Shown piece by piece: positions 1-8,954 of a DNA stretch of 64,000 nucleotides. A program made the translations under genes and the position numbers. Position 1 is the first letter of the stretch, and each line of letters begins with the position of its first letter. A model generated the notes under the pieces. It worked only from the letters and a program-made list of their open reading frames with translations, was not told the origin of the DNA and did no database searches. The stretch comes from Cupriavidus basilensis (GTDB lineage Bacteria; Pseudomonadota; Gammaproteobacteria; Burkholderiales; Burkholderiaceae). The DNA is taken from the NCBI RefSeq assembly GCF_008801925.2, contig NZ_CP062804.1, forward strand, positions 124,001 to 188,000. Reading direction: 5' to 3'.

Positions 1-762
1 GCCGCGCTCGCCAGCGCGGTGGGCGCGGGCAAGCTGGCCTCGTTCGACACCGTTGTGATTCCCGAGCCGCTGGGCGAGAGCCTGATGAGCGCGCAGATGG
101 GCGTGTTCTGGATGTTCGTCGAACTCACCGGCCGCCCGGCGCATGCCGCCTACATGACCACCGGCGTGAACCCGGTGGAAGCCGGCATCGAGGTGATGGC
201 CGACCTGCGCAAGCTCGAGGCCGAATGGAACCTGCCGGAAAACCGCCCCGCCGTGTACCGCGACCACGCGCACCCGATCAACTTCAACCTCGGCCAGATC
301 CAGGGCGGCGAATGGAATTCGTCGGTGCCCTGCACCTGCACGCTCGGCATTCGCATCGGCTTCTACCCGACCATGAGCGTGACCGATGCCAAGGCGCGCG
401 TCGAAGCCTGTGTGCGTAGCACGCTGGAGCGCCTGGCCAGCAACCTCACGCTCGAACTCCGCTACGAAGGCTTCCACGCGCCGGGCTGCGAGTTCGATCT
501 CGATGTGCCCAGCATGCAGGCGCTTGGCGAAGCCCACCGCAAGGTCAATGGCGAAGAGGTGCGGCGTGAAGCCACCACCGCCACCACCGACGCGCGGCAT
601 TTCCGCCTGATGCTGGATACGCCGGTGACCTGCTACGGCCCGCAGGCCCGCAACATCCATGGCATCGACGAGTCGGTTTCCATCCAGAGCATGGTGCGCG
701 TTGCCACCACGCTCGCGCAGTTCATGCACGACTGGTGCGGCGTAGAGCCGGTCAGCGCTTGA
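1..762 (+). CDS. M20 family deacylase/peptidase (ArgE/DapE-like), C-terminal part
   Basis: The reading frame is open from the first base, so the start lies outside the window. About 253 residues remain. The visible part holds the lid/dimerisation region of an M20 metallohydrolase (VIPEPLGES, then FVELTGRPAHAAY) and the C-terminal catalytic return with TTATTDARHFRL and CYGPQARNIHGIDESV, where the Asp and His residues belong to the zinc and active-site set of ArgE/DapE-type enzymes. Members remove an acyl group from an amino acid or diamine. It sits 65 bases upstream of a peptide-type ABC importer gene on the same strand, which suggests that it processes an imported N-acyl compound. The exact substrate cannot be read from the sequence. 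Confidence 0.85.
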   Translation, partial: AALASAVGAGKLASFDTVVIPEPLGESLMSAQMGVFWMFVELTGRPAHAAYMTTGVNPVEAGIEVMADLRKLEAEWNLPENRPAVYRDHAHPINFNLGQIQGGEWNSSVPCTCTLGIRIGFYPTMSVTDAKARVEACVRSTLERLASNLTLELRYEGFHAPGCEFDLDVPSMQALGEAHRKVNGEEVRREATTATTDARHFRLMLDTPVTCYGPQARNIHGIDESVSIQSMVRVATTLAQFMHDWCGVEPVSA

Positions 763-827
763 AGTCCACGCAGCAAATCGTCTTCGCGTATCCGTAGATC
801 ACGATCACCACCACAGGAAACTGACCG

Positions 828-2444
828 ATGAAACACCTCACCCAACACCTGAAAAAGAGCTTTGGTAAAAGCCTGGTGTCGATGGCGCTGGCAACCGCCG
901 GCCTGGCCCTGGCACCGGCACTGTTGCCCGCGGGCAGCGCGGTTGCGCAGACCGTTGGCGGCACCTTGTCCGGCATCGTGCAACCCGAGCCGCCGATCCT
1001 GATCAGCGCGATGAACTCGCAGGCGCCCACGCAATATGTCGCCGGCAAGATCTACCAGGGCCTGCTCACCTACGGCCCGGACCTCAAGCCGCGCCCGGAG
1101 CTGGCCAAGTCGTGGAAGATCTCGCCCGATGGGCTGACCTACACGTTCGAGCTGCAGAGTGGCGTGAAGTGGCATGACGGCAAGCCCTTCACTTCCGCCG
1201 ACGTCGTGTTCTCGATCGACAAGATGCTGCGCGAAGTGCACGTCCGTACGCGCGCCGTGCTGAACAAGTACATGGAATCGATCCGCGCCGTGAACGACAG
1301 CACGGTCGAGATCAAGCTCAAGGAAGCGTTCCCGCCGTTTATCTCGATGTTCGAGACCGGCACCATGCCGATGATGCCCAAGCACATCTACGACGGCACG
1401 GACTACCGCAACAACCCGGCCAACCAGAAGCCTGTCGGCACCGGCCCCTTCATGTTCAAGGAATGGAAGAAGGGCGCCTATATCAAGCTGGCCAAGAACC
1501 CCAACTACTGGAAGAAGGGCAAGCCCTACCTGGATGAACTGGTGTTCTACGTGATCCCGGACTCGGCCTCGCGCGCGGTGGCTTTCGAGAAGGGCGACGT
1601 GCAGGTGCTGCGCGGCGGCGACGTGGACAACGTGGACGTGAAGCGCCTGCGCGCGCTGCCCAATGTGGAATACACCACCAAGGGCTGGGAGCTGTTCTCG
1701 CCGATGTCGAACCTGTTGATGAACATGCGCAAGCCGCCGTTCAACAACGTCAAGGTACGCGAGGCGGTGATGCACGCGCTCAATCGCAAGATGATCGTGG
1801 ACAACATCTTCTTCGGCATGGGCAAGCCGGCGGTCAGCCCGTTCGCCTCCGCCACGCTGTTCTTCGACAAGAGCACGCCGGTCTATGACTTCAACCTGAA
1901 GAAGGCGCGCGAGCTGATCAAGGAATCCGGCGTCAACGTGGGCCAGTACCCGGTCAAGATCCTGTCGTCATCCTATGGCGCCAACTGGGACCGGCTTGAC
2001 GAGTACATGAAGCAGATGCTGGAGCAGCTTGGCTTCAAGGTCAGCATCGAGTCCGCCGATGCCGGCACGTGGTCCGCCCGCGTCAGCAACTGGGACTTTG
2101 ACCTGACCGCCACCTACACCTACCAGTACGGCGACCCGGCGCTGGGCGTGGAGCGGCTCTACGTGACCAAGAACATCGTCAAGGGCACGCCGTTCGCCAA
2201 CGTGCAGGGCTACAGCAATCCGCAGGCCGATGAACTCTGGGCCAAGGCCAGCGTCACCATGGACCCGGCCGAGCGTCAGAAGCTCTACAGCCAGGTGCAG
2301 AAGATCCTGATGACGGAAGTGGCCGCGGGCAACCTGTTCGAGCTGGAGTTCCCCACGCTGTATCGCAAGAACGTGAAGAACCTCGTGACCACCGCCATCG
2401 GCCTGAACGAGTCGTTCGACAACGTCTCCATCGAGAAGAACTGA
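828..2444 (+). CDS. ABC transporter substrate-binding protein, peptide/opine family (SBP_bac_5)
   Basis: A 538-residue periplasmic binding protein. A twin-lysine N-terminus and hydrophobic stretch form a signal peptide with likely cleavage after Ala40 (GSAVA-Q). The mature part carries family-5 hallmarks: the GLTYTFEL and GVKWHDGKPFTSADVVFS block, then PVGTGPFMFKEW, then NPNYWKKGKPYLDEL. Length and layout match DppA/OppA-type proteins, which hand ligands to a cognate permease pair. An AGGAAA ribosome site precedes the ATG. It is the first transporter gene of the operon and is followed by an intercistronic hairpin. Specificity is unknown; the downstream deacylase and GABA-pathway genes point to an acylated amine, amino acid or short peptide. 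Confidence 0.92.
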   Translation: MKHLTQHLKKSFGKSLVSMALATAGLALAPALLPAGSAVAQTVGGTLSGIVQPEPPILISAMNSQAPTQYVAGKIYQGLLTYGPDLKPRPELAKSWKISPDGLTYTFELQSGVKWHDGKPFTSADVVFSIDKMLREVHVRTRAVLNKYMESIRAVNDSTVEIKLKEAFPPFISMFETGTMPMMPKHIYDGTDYRNNPANQKPVGTGPFMFKEWKKGAYIKLAKNPNYWKKGKPYLDELVFYVIPDSASRAVAFEKGDVQVLRGGDVDNVDVKRLRALPNVEYTTKGWELFSPMSNLLMNMRKPPFNNVKVREAVMHALNRKMIVDNIFFGMGKPAVSPFASATLFFDKSTPVYDFNLKKARELIKESGVNVGQYPVKILSSSYGANWDRLDEYMKQMLEQLGFKVSIESADAGTWSARVSNWDFDLTATYTYQYGDPALGVERLYVTKNIVKGTPFANVQGYSNPQADELWAKASVTMDPAERQKLYSQVQKILMTEVAAGNLFELEFPTLYRKNVKNLVTTAIGLNESFDNVSIEKN

Positions 2445-2471
2445 GTACGCCAGAGTACGCCAGAGTACGCC
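2443..2471. repeat. 10-bp tandem repeat, three copies, in the intercistronic gap
   Basis: The unit GAGTACGCCA occurs three times in a row (the last copy lacks its final base), starting inside the stop codon region of the binding-protein gene. It is one of several short tandem arrays at gene ends in this window. Confidence 0.9.
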
Positions 2472-2501
2472 GCTACCCAGGTAACAAGTCGCCAGTCAGT
2501 T

Positions 2502-2530
2502 CACGCGCCGGGCCACCCGCCCGGCGCGTG
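2502..2530 (+). promoter_or_regulatory. Intercistronic stem-loop between binding-protein and permease genes
   Basis: Arms CACGCGCCGGG (2502-2512) and CCCGGCGCGTG (2520-2530) are perfectly complementary over 11 bp with a 7-base loop. No T tract follows, and the permease start lies only 13 bases downstream, so it is not a strong terminator. In binding-protein-dependent ABC operons such hairpins commonly protect the 3' end of the binding-protein message and lower permease expression. That role is inferred here. Confidence 0.6.
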
Positions 2531-2543
2531 CGTGGAGCATGCC

Positions 2544-3548
2544 GTGAATTTCCTCTCTTTCCTGCTATCCCGACTGTGGAAGGCCCTCGTGGTCGTCCTC
2601 GGCGTGGTCATCATCAATTTCTTCCTGATCCGCATGGCACCTGGCGACCCCGCCACCGTGCTGGCGGGTGAGGCCGGCGCGGGCGATGCCGCCTTCGTTG
2701 GCCAGTTGCGTCAGCAGTTCGGGCTGGACCAGCCGGTGCTCACGCAGCTTGGCATCTATCTCAAGGGCGTGGCCAAGCTCGATCTTGGCTACTCGTATCG
2801 CAATCACCTGCCGGTGCTCGACCTGATCCTGGACCGGCTGCCCGCCACCATCGTGCTGATGAGCGGTGCCTTTGTCTTTTCCCTCGTGCTTGGCGTGTTT
2901 CTCGGCGTGATCTCGGCGCGCACGCGCTATGAGAACAAGCGGCGCTGGATCGACAGCGCGGTGATGTCCGCGGCGCTGCTGTTGTACGCCACGCCGCTGT
3001 TCTGGCTCTCGCTGATGGCCATCATCCTGTTCTCGGTGGTACTGGGCTGGCTGCCGGCGTTTGGCATGGAAACCATCGGCGCAGGCTATACCGGCCTGGC
3101 GCGCATCCAGGATGTGGCGCTGCACATGATCCTGCCCACCATCTCGCTCGGCTGCTTCTTCATGGCGGTGTACGTGCGCCTGACCCGCGCCTCGATGCTG
3201 GAAGTCATGGGCATGGACTTCGTCAAGACCGCGCGCGCCAAGGGCGTGCCTGCGGGCCGCGTGATCCGCGTGCACGTGCTGCGCAACGCGCTGCTGCCGG
3301 TCATTACCTTTGCCGGCATCCAGCTCGGCCAGATGGCAGGCGGCGCGGTGCTGACCGAAACCGTGTTTTCCTGGCCGGGCATTGGCCGGCTGATGTTCGA
3401 TGCCCTGCTGCAACGCGACTACCAGCTGCTGCTCGGCATCTTCTTCGTCACCTCGGCGCTGGTTGTGTTCTTCAACCTCGCGACCGATATCGTCTACCGC
3501 TTCATCGACCCCCGCATCTCTGTGGGCGGCAAGGGAGCCACGGCATGA
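2544..3548 (+). CDS. ABC transporter permease, DppB/OppB type
   Basis: A 334-residue inner-membrane permease with about six hydrophobic segments. The N-terminal motif FFLIRMAPGDPATVLAGE is typical of the DppB/GsiC side of peptide and nickel importers. The cytoplasmic EAA loop is visible as DFVKTARAKGVPAGRV. I chose the GTG at 2544 because GGAG lies six bases upstream; a GTG at 2532 would add four residues but has no ribosome site. The stop overlaps the next gene's ATG (ATGA), so the two permeases are translationally coupled and should form a heterodimer. Confidence 0.92.
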   Translation: MNFLSFLLSRLWKALVVVLGVVIINFFLIRMAPGDPATVLAGEAGAGDAAFVGQLRQQFGLDQPVLTQLGIYLKGVAKLDLGYSYRNHLPVLDLILDRLPATIVLMSGAFVFSLVLGVFLGVISARTRYENKRRWIDSAVMSAALLLYATPLFWLSLMAIILFSVVLGWLPAFGMETIGAGYTGLARIQDVALHMILPTISLGCFFMAVYVRLTRASMLEVMGMDFVKTARAKGVPAGRVIRVHVLRNALLPVITFAGIQLGQMAGGAVLTETVFSWPGIGRLMFDALLQRDYQLLLGIFFVTSALVVFFNLATDIVYRFIDPRISVGGKGATA

Positions 3549-4384
3549 AAGCCTTCGCACAACGTTATTGCCGCAACTACGGCGCCGTGATCGGCCTGGT
3601 CGTGCTGCTGCTGGTGGTCGCCGTGGCGCTGCTGGCGCCGGTGCTGTACGAGGAGTCGCCCTGGCTGATGGTGGGCGATCCGCTGGTGCGTCCGTTTGCC
3701 GACGCGGCGTTTCCCTTTGGCACCGACATGCTCGGGCGCGACATCACCGCTGGCATGCTGTACGGGGCGCGCGTCTCGCTGCTGGTGGGCGTGATCTCCA
3801 CCGGCGTGGCACTGGTGTTCGGCATCCTGATCGGGTCGGTGGCCGGCTACTGCGGCGGACGCATCGACGACGCGCTGATGCGCTTTACCGAGTTCTTCCA
3901 GACCATCCCGCAGCTGGCGATGGCGGTGGTGATCGTGGCAATCTTCAATCCCACCATCTACTCCATCGTGGCCGCCATCTCGGTGGTGTCCTGGCCGCCG
4001 GTGGCGCGCCTGGTGCGCGGCGAGTTCCTCACGCTCAAGCAGCGCGAGTTCGTGCAGGCCGCGGTGGTGATCGGGCAGAAGCCGCTGCGCATCATCCTCA
4101 CGCAGATCCTGCCCAACGCCATGTCGCCCATCATCGTGTCGGCCTCGTTCATGGTGGCCACGGCAATCCTGACGGAATCCGCGTTGTCCTTCCTGGGCCT
4201 GGGCGACCGCAACATGATGAGCTGGGGCTTCATGATCGGCGCGGCCCGCACCATGATCCGCGAAGCCTGGTGGATGAGCGTGTGGCCCGGCGTGGCGATC
4301 CTGCTGACGGTGCTGTCCATCAATCTGATCGGCGAAGGCCTGAACGACGCCATGAACCCGCAACTGCGCCGCCGTGGCGAGTAA
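3545..4384 (+). CDS. ABC transporter permease, DppC/OppC type
   Basis: A 279-residue permease, partner of the preceding gene. It has the family's N-terminal single helix, then FPFGTDMLGRDITAGMLYGA, a signature of the DppC subfamily. The EAA loop is around LKQREFVQAAVVIGQKPLRI, and TESALSFLGLGD lies near the C-terminal helices. It starts within the previous stop codon. Its 3' end is followed after 19 bases by the preferred start of the ATPase gene, so importer subunits are encoded contiguously. Confidence 0.92.
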   Translation: MKAFAQRYCRNYGAVIGLVVLLLVVAVALLAPVLYEESPWLMVGDPLVRPFADAAFPFGTDMLGRDITAGMLYGARVSLLVGVISTGVALVFGILIGSVAGYCGGRIDDALMRFTEFFQTIPQLAMAVVIVAIFNPTIYSIVAAISVVSWPPVARLVRGEFLTLKQREFVQAAVVIGQKPLRIILTQILPNAMSPIIVSASFMVATAILTESALSFLGLGDRNMMSWGFMIGAARTMIREAWWMSVWPGVAILLTVLSINLIGEGLNDAMNPQLRRRGE

Positions 4385-4403
4385 CGACAAGGAAGACGCC
4401 ACC

Positions 4404-6041
4404 ATGCAAGCACAAGACAAGCTACCGCTGCTATCCGTGCGCGACCTCACCATCGCGCTGCCCACGGGCGGCGACCGTGCGCACGCGGTGAAGGATGTCA
4501 GCTATGACCTGCACGCCGGCGAGATCCTCTGCATCGTCGGAGAATCCGGCTCGGGCAAGTCGATGAGCGCCAACGCCATCATGGGCCTGCTGCCGCCGTA
4601 CCTGAAGCCGCAGGGCGGCCAGATCCTGTTCCAGGGCAAGGACTTGCTCACCCAGGATGAGCAGACCTTGCTGTCCATGCGCGGCAGGGCCATGGCCATG
4701 GTGTTCCAGGAGCCGCTGTCGGCGCTCAACCCCGTGATGACGGTGGGCGACCAGATTGCCGAGGTCATGCGCGTGCACGACGCCTACCCCGGCGAGGCGC
4801 GGACAAAGCGCGTGCTGGACCTGCTGGCGTTCGTCGGCCTGCCCGATCCGGCCACGCTGATCCACAGCTATCCGTTCCGCCTGTCCGGCGGGCAGCGCCA
4901 GCGCGTGGTGATCGCTATGGCGCTCGCGCTGGAGCCGGCGCTGCTGATCGCCGACGAGCCGACCACTGCCCTGGACGTGACCACGCAGGCCCAGATCCTG
5001 GCGCTGATCAAGCGCATCCAGGCCGACAAGGGCATGGGCGTGATGTTCGTCACGCACGATTTCGGCGTGGTGGCGGAAATCGCCGACCGCGTCGCGGTGA
5101 TGGAGAAAGGCGTGCTGGTGGAGGTAGGCCCGGTGCAGCAGGTGCTCAACCATCCGCAGCATCCCTATACGCGGCGGCTGATCGGCGCCGTGCCGCACGG
5201 GCGCGCCAAGGCGCGCGACCAGCAGACGGCCGAGACGGTATTGGAAGTGCGCGACTTGCGCAAGACGTATTCCTCGGGCGGTGGCCTGTTCAGCAAGAAG
5301 CGCGTGGTCAACGCCGTGGACGGCGTGAGCTTCAGCGTGCGGCGCGGGCAGACGCTCGGCATCGTTGGCGAATCCGGCTCGGGCAAGTCCACCATCGGCA
5401 AATGCCTGCTCAAGCTGACCGACATCGATGGCGGCGAGCTGCTGTTCGACGGCCAGGACATCGCCCGGCTCACGGAGCGCCAGTTCCGCCCGCTGCGCAG
5501 CGATGTGCAGATGATCTTCCAGGATCCGTTCGCCTCGCTCAACCCGCGCCATACGGTGGGCCGCATCATCACCGATGGGCCTGTCGCCAATGGCGTGCCG
5601 CTGGCGCAGGCCCAGGCGCGCGCGCGCGAGCTGCTGCAGCTGGTGGGCCTGGAGCCTTCCGCGTTCGACCGCTATCCCAACCAGTTCTCCGGCGGGCAGC
5701 GCCAGCGCATTGGCATTGCGCGCGCGCTGGCGCTGGATCCCAAGCTGCTGGTGGCCGATGAATCCGTCTCCGCGCTGGATGTCTCGGTGCAGGCCCAGGT
5801 TTTGCAACTGCTGGGCGACCTGCAGAAGCGGCTGAACATCGGCCTGATCTTTATCACCCACGACCTGCGCGTGGCCGCGCAGATCTGCCACCACGTGATC
5901 GTGATGCACAAAGGCCGCGTGGTGGAGTACGGCCCGCCAGACCAGATCTTCGACGCGCCGCAGCATGCCTACACGCAGCGGCTGATTGCCGCGATTCCCG
6001 GCAAGGAGTGGGACCCGGCCCTGATCCGCGCCGCGGCCTGA
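4404..6041 (+). CDS. Dual-domain ABC transporter ATP-binding protein (DppD-DppF fusion type)
   Basis: A 545-residue protein made of two complete nucleotide-binding domains, as in GsiA/YejF. Domain 1 has Walker A GESGSGKSMSAN, signature LSGGQRQRV and Walker B LLIADEPTTALD. Domain 2 has GESGSGKSTIGK, FSGGQRQRIGIARAL and LLVADESVSALD, where the usual Pro after ADE is Ser. Each domain ends in the oligopeptide-type C-terminal extension (HPYTRRLIGAVP; HAYTQRLIAAIP). The ATG at 4404 has AAGGAAG upstream and is preferred over an overlapping GTG at 4374. It would energise the DppB/DppC-type pair encoded just upstream. Confidence 0.93.
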   Translation: MQAQDKLPLLSVRDLTIALPTGGDRAHAVKDVSYDLHAGEILCIVGESGSGKSMSANAIMGLLPPYLKPQGGQILFQGKDLLTQDEQTLLSMRGRAMAMVFQEPLSALNPVMTVGDQIAEVMRVHDAYPGEARTKRVLDLLAFVGLPDPATLIHSYPFRLSGGQRQRVVIAMALALEPALLIADEPTTALDVTTQAQILALIKRIQADKGMGVMFVTHDFGVVAEIADRVAVMEKGVLVEVGPVQQVLNHPQHPYTRRLIGAVPHGRAKARDQQTAETVLEVRDLRKTYSSGGGLFSKKRVVNAVDGVSFSVRRGQTLGIVGESGSGKSTIGKCLLKLTDIDGGELLFDGQDIARLTERQFRPLRSDVQMIFQDPFASLNPRHTVGRIITDGPVANGVPLAQAQARARELLQLVGLEPSAFDRYPNQFSGGQRQRIGIARALALDPKLLVADESVSALDVSVQAQVLQLLGDLQKRLNIGLIFITHDLRVAAQICHHVIVMHKGRVVEYGPPDQIFDAPQHAYTQRLIAAIPGKEWDPALIRAAA

Positions 6042-6051
6042 TCCCACTGAT

Positions 6052-6093
6052 CCCGACAGAACAACCCCGACAGAACAACCCCGACAGCACAAC
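6052..6093. repeat. 14-bp tandem repeat, three copies, between ABC and gabT genes
   Basis: The unit CCCGACAGAACAAC is repeated three times (one base differs in the third copy) in the 75-base gap before the aminotransferase. Position and form resemble the other junction repeats at 2443 and 7384. It encodes nothing recognisable. Confidence 0.9.
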
Positions 6094-6116
6094 CGATATC
6101 AAAGATGGAGCAACAG

Positions 6117-7379
6117 ATGAAGAATGCCGAACTGGTTCGCCGCAAGGATGCCGCCACGCCCCGTGGCGTTGGCGTGATGTGTAACTTCTACGCCGAGCGT
6201 GCCGAGAATTCGGAGATCTGGGATGTGGAAGGCAAGCGCTATATCGACTTCGCTGCCGGCATCGCCGTGCTCAACACCGGCCACCGCCACCCGCGCCTGG
6301 TCGAAGCCATACAACGCCAGCTTGAGCGCTTCACGCACACCGCCTACCAGATCGTGCCGTATGCCAGCTATATCGAACTGGCTGAGCGGATCAACCAGCG
6401 CGCGCCAGGCCGCAGCGCCAAGAAGACGGCGTTCTTCACCACCGGCGCCGAGGCGGTGGAAAACGCCATCAAGATCGCCCGCGCTGCGACCGGCCGCCCG
6501 GGCGTGATCGCCTTCTCCGGCGGCTTCCACGGCCGCACCATGATGGGCATGGCGCTGACCGGCAAGGTGGTGCCGTACAAGGTGGGCTTTGGCCCGTTCC
6601 CCGGCGAGGTCTTCCACGCGCCGTACCCGTGCGCGCTGCATGGCGTGTCGGTGGAGGACGCGCTCAAGGCGATGGAGCACCTGTTCAAGGCCGACGTGGA
6701 TCCCAAGCGCGTGGCCGCCATCATCTTCGAGCCGGTGCAGGGCGAGGGTGGCTTCAACGTGGCGCCGCCGGCTTTCGTGAAGGCGCTGCGCGCGATCTGC
6801 GACGAGCACGGCATCCTGCTGGTCGCCGATGAAGTGCAGACCGGCTTCGGCCGTACCGGCAAGCTCTTTGCCATGGAGCACTACGACGTGGCGCCTGATC
6901 TCACCACCATGGCCAAGAGCCTGGCCGGCGGCATGCCGCTGTCGGCGGTGTGTGGCCGCGCGGAGGTGATGGACGCCCCCGCGCCCGGCGGCCTGGGCGG
7001 CACCTATGCCGGCAACCCGCTGGCCGTGGCCTCGGCGCTGGCGGTGCTGGACGTGCTGGAAGGCGAGCAGTTGATCCCGCGTGGCGCGGCACTTGGCCAG
7101 CGCCTGGTCGAGCGGCTGGAAACGCTCAAAGCGCGCGTGCCGCAGATTGCCGAGATCCGCGGCCTGGGCGCGATGGTGGCGGTGGAATTCCGCCGCGCCG
7201 ACGGCGCGCCGGATGCGGAGTTCACGCGCGAGGTGCAGAGCCGCGCGCTGGAGCAAGGCCTGCTGCTGCTGTCCTGCGGCGTGTACGGCAACGTGATCCG
7301 CTTCCTGTTCCCGCTGACGATTTCCGACGCGGTGATGGACGAAGGGCTGGATATCCTGGCCGACGTGCTCACGCGCTGA
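6117..7379 (+). CDS. gabT: 4-aminobutyrate aminotransferase
   Basis: A 420-residue class III PLP-dependent aminotransferase that closely follows bacterial GabT. Matching blocks include WDVEGKRYIDFAAGIAVLNT, FTTGAEAVENAIKIARAATG, EPVQGEGGF, DEVQTGFGRTGKLFAMEH and MAKSLAGGMPLSAV, the last containing the PLP lysine; LGGTYAGNPLA is also present. It converts 4-aminobutyrate and 2-oxoglutarate to succinate semialdehyde and glutamate; relatives also accept 5-aminovalerate. The ATG at 6117 has GGAG six bases upstream; an ATG at 6105 is possible but has no ribosome site. The succinate-semialdehyde dehydrogenase gene follows at once. Confidence 0.93.
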   Translation: MKNAELVRRKDAATPRGVGVMCNFYAERAENSEIWDVEGKRYIDFAAGIAVLNTGHRHPRLVEAIQRQLERFTHTAYQIVPYASYIELAERINQRAPGRSAKKTAFFTTGAEAVENAIKIARAATGRPGVIAFSGGFHGRTMMGMALTGKVVPYKVGFGPFPGEVFHAPYPCALHGVSVEDALKAMEHLFKADVDPKRVAAIIFEPVQGEGGFNVAPPAFVKALRAICDEHGILLVADEVQTGFGRTGKLFAMEHYDVAPDLTTMAKSLAGGMPLSAVCGRAEVMDAPAPGGLGGTYAGNPLAVASALAVLDVLEGEQLIPRGAALGQRLVERLETLKARVPQIAEIRGLGAMVAVEFRRADGAPDAEFTREVQSRALEQGLLLLSCGVYGNVIRFLFPLTISDAVMDEGLDILADVLTR

Positions 7380-7383
7380 GCCT

Positions 7384-7419
7384 CGAAGCCATCCGCGAAG
7401 CCATCCACGAAGCCATTCA
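7384..7419. repeat. 12-bp tandem repeat, three copies, between gabT and gabD
   Basis: The unit CGAAGCCATCCG occurs three times with one or two changes in the 68-base gap. It is a third junction array in the same operon. Confidence 0.85.
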
Positions 7420-7447
7420 CGAACAGACAGAGAGAACCAGAACGATC

Positions 7448-8914
7448 ATGCAACTCAAAGACCCCACCCTGCTGCGCTCGCAAGCGTTTATTGGCGGCCA
7501 GTGGCAGAACGCCGACAGCGGCGCCACCTTCCCCGTGACCAACCCCGCCGACGGTTCGCTGATCGGCGCCGTGCCGCTGATGGGCGCGGCGGAAACCACC
7601 CGCGCCATCGAGGCGGCCCGCGTGGCGCAGGCCGCATGGCGCCGCAAGACGGCCCGCGAGCGTGCCCAGGTGCTGCGCGCCTGGTACGACCTGATGCTGG
7701 CCAATGCCGACGACCTCGCCGTGCTGATGACCACCGAGCAAGGCAAGCCGCTGGCCGAGGCGCGCGGAGAAGCCCTCTACGCCGCCTCTTTCCTGGAATG
7801 GTTCGCGGAGGAAGCCAAGCGCGTCCACGGCGACGTGCTGGCCACGCCCGCGTCCGACAAGCGCCTGCTGGTGGTCAAGGAACCGGTCGGCGTGTGCGCG
7901 GCCATCACGCCTTGGAACTTCCCGCTGGCCATGATCACCCGCAAGGCCGGCCCGGCGCTGGCGGCGGGTTGCGCCATGGTGCTCAAGCCGGCGGAAGACA
8001 CACCGCTGTCGGCACTCGCGCTGGCGCTGCTGGCCGAACGCGCGGGCCTGCCCGCCGGCCTGCTGAGCGTGGTGACGGGCGACGCCGCCAGCTCGATCGA
8101 GATCGGCGGCGAGCTGACCGGCAGCCCAGTGGTGCGCAAGCTCAGCTTCACCGGCTCCACGGAAGTCGGCCGCATCCTGATGCGCCAGTCAGCGCCCACC
8201 ATCAAGAAGCTGTCGCTGGAACTCGGCGGCAACGCACCCTTCATCGTGTTCGACGACGCGGACCTGGACGCCGCCGTGGAAGGCGCCATGGCGTCCAAGT
8301 ACCGCAACGCCGGCCAGACCTGCGTCTGCGCCAACCGCCTCTACGTGCATGACAAGGTGTACGACGCCTTTGCCGAAAAGCTGGTTGCCGCAGTGCAGAA
8401 GCTCAAGGTCGGCCACGGCCTGGAGCCGGGCGTGCAGCAAGGTCCGCTGATCAATGAAGACGCGGTCGCCAAGGTGGAGCAGCACATTGCCGATGCACTG
8501 GGCAAAGGCGCGCGCGTGCTCACGGGCGGCAAGCGCCACAGCCTGGGCGGCACGTTCTTCGAGCCCACCGTGCTGGCCGGCGTCACACCGGACATGGTGG
8601 TGGCGAAGCAGGAAACCTTCGGACCGCTCGCGCCGCTGTTCCGCTTCACCAGCGACGAGGAAGTGGTCAACATGGCCAACGATACGGAGTTCGGCCTGGC
8701 CTCGTACTTCTTCAGCCGGGACATCGGCCGCATCTGGCGTGTGGCCGAGGCGCTGGAGTACGGCATGGTGGGCATCAACACCGGCCTGATCTCCAACGAG
8801 GTGGCGCCTTTCGGTGGCGTCAAGCAATCCGGCCTGGGCCGCGAGGGCTCCTCGTACGGCATCGAGGAATACCTGGAGGTCAAGTACCTCTGCATGGGCG
8901 GCGTGGACCGCTAA
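7448..8914 (+). CDS. gabD: NAD(P)-dependent succinate-semialdehyde dehydrogenase
   Basis: A 488-residue aldehyde dehydrogenase of the GabD group. Visible family blocks are ITPWNFPLAMITRKAGPALA, LKPAEDTPLSALALA, KLSFTGSTEVGR, the catalytic glutamate in LELGGNAPFIVFDDADL, and the nucleophilic cysteine in NAGQTCVCANR. ETFGPLAPLFRF and GVKQSGLGREGS are near the C-terminus. It oxidises succinate semialdehyde, the GabT product, to succinate. The ATG at 7448 gives the standard family length; the frame is open much further upstream only because of GC-rich coding overlap with gabT. Confidence 0.94.
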   Translation: MQLKDPTLLRSQAFIGGQWQNADSGATFPVTNPADGSLIGAVPLMGAAETTRAIEAARVAQAAWRRKTARERAQVLRAWYDLMLANADDLAVLMTTEQGKPLAEARGEALYAASFLEWFAEEAKRVHGDVLATPASDKRLLVVKEPVGVCAAITPWNFPLAMITRKAGPALAAGCAMVLKPAEDTPLSALALALLAERAGLPAGLLSVVTGDAASSIEIGGELTGSPVVRKLSFTGSTEVGRILMRQSAPTIKKLSLELGGNAPFIVFDDADLDAAVEGAMASKYRNAGQTCVCANRLYVHDKVYDAFAEKLVAAVQKLKVGHGLEPGVQQGPLINEDAVAKVEQHIADALGKGARVLTGGKRHSLGGTFFEPTVLAGVTPDMVVAKQETFGPLAPLFRFTSDEEVVNMANDTEFGLASYFFSRDIGRIWRVAEALEYGMVGINTGLISNEVAPFGGVKQSGLGREGSSYGIEEYLEVKYLCMGGVDR

Positions 8915-8954
8915 GCCCTCGGCACAACGCAACGCGTCTTCAGGAGAAACCACC

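Noticed and set aside
4431..6092. A 553-codon open frame opposite the dual ABC ATPase
   Set aside because: Shadow frame with His/Arg-rich composition; the ATPase on the + strand has all its motifs.
6950..7447. Upstream extension of the gabD frame into gabT
   Set aside because: Overlaps the end of gabT in another frame and does not resemble an aldehyde dehydrogenase; the ATG at 7448 gives the family length.
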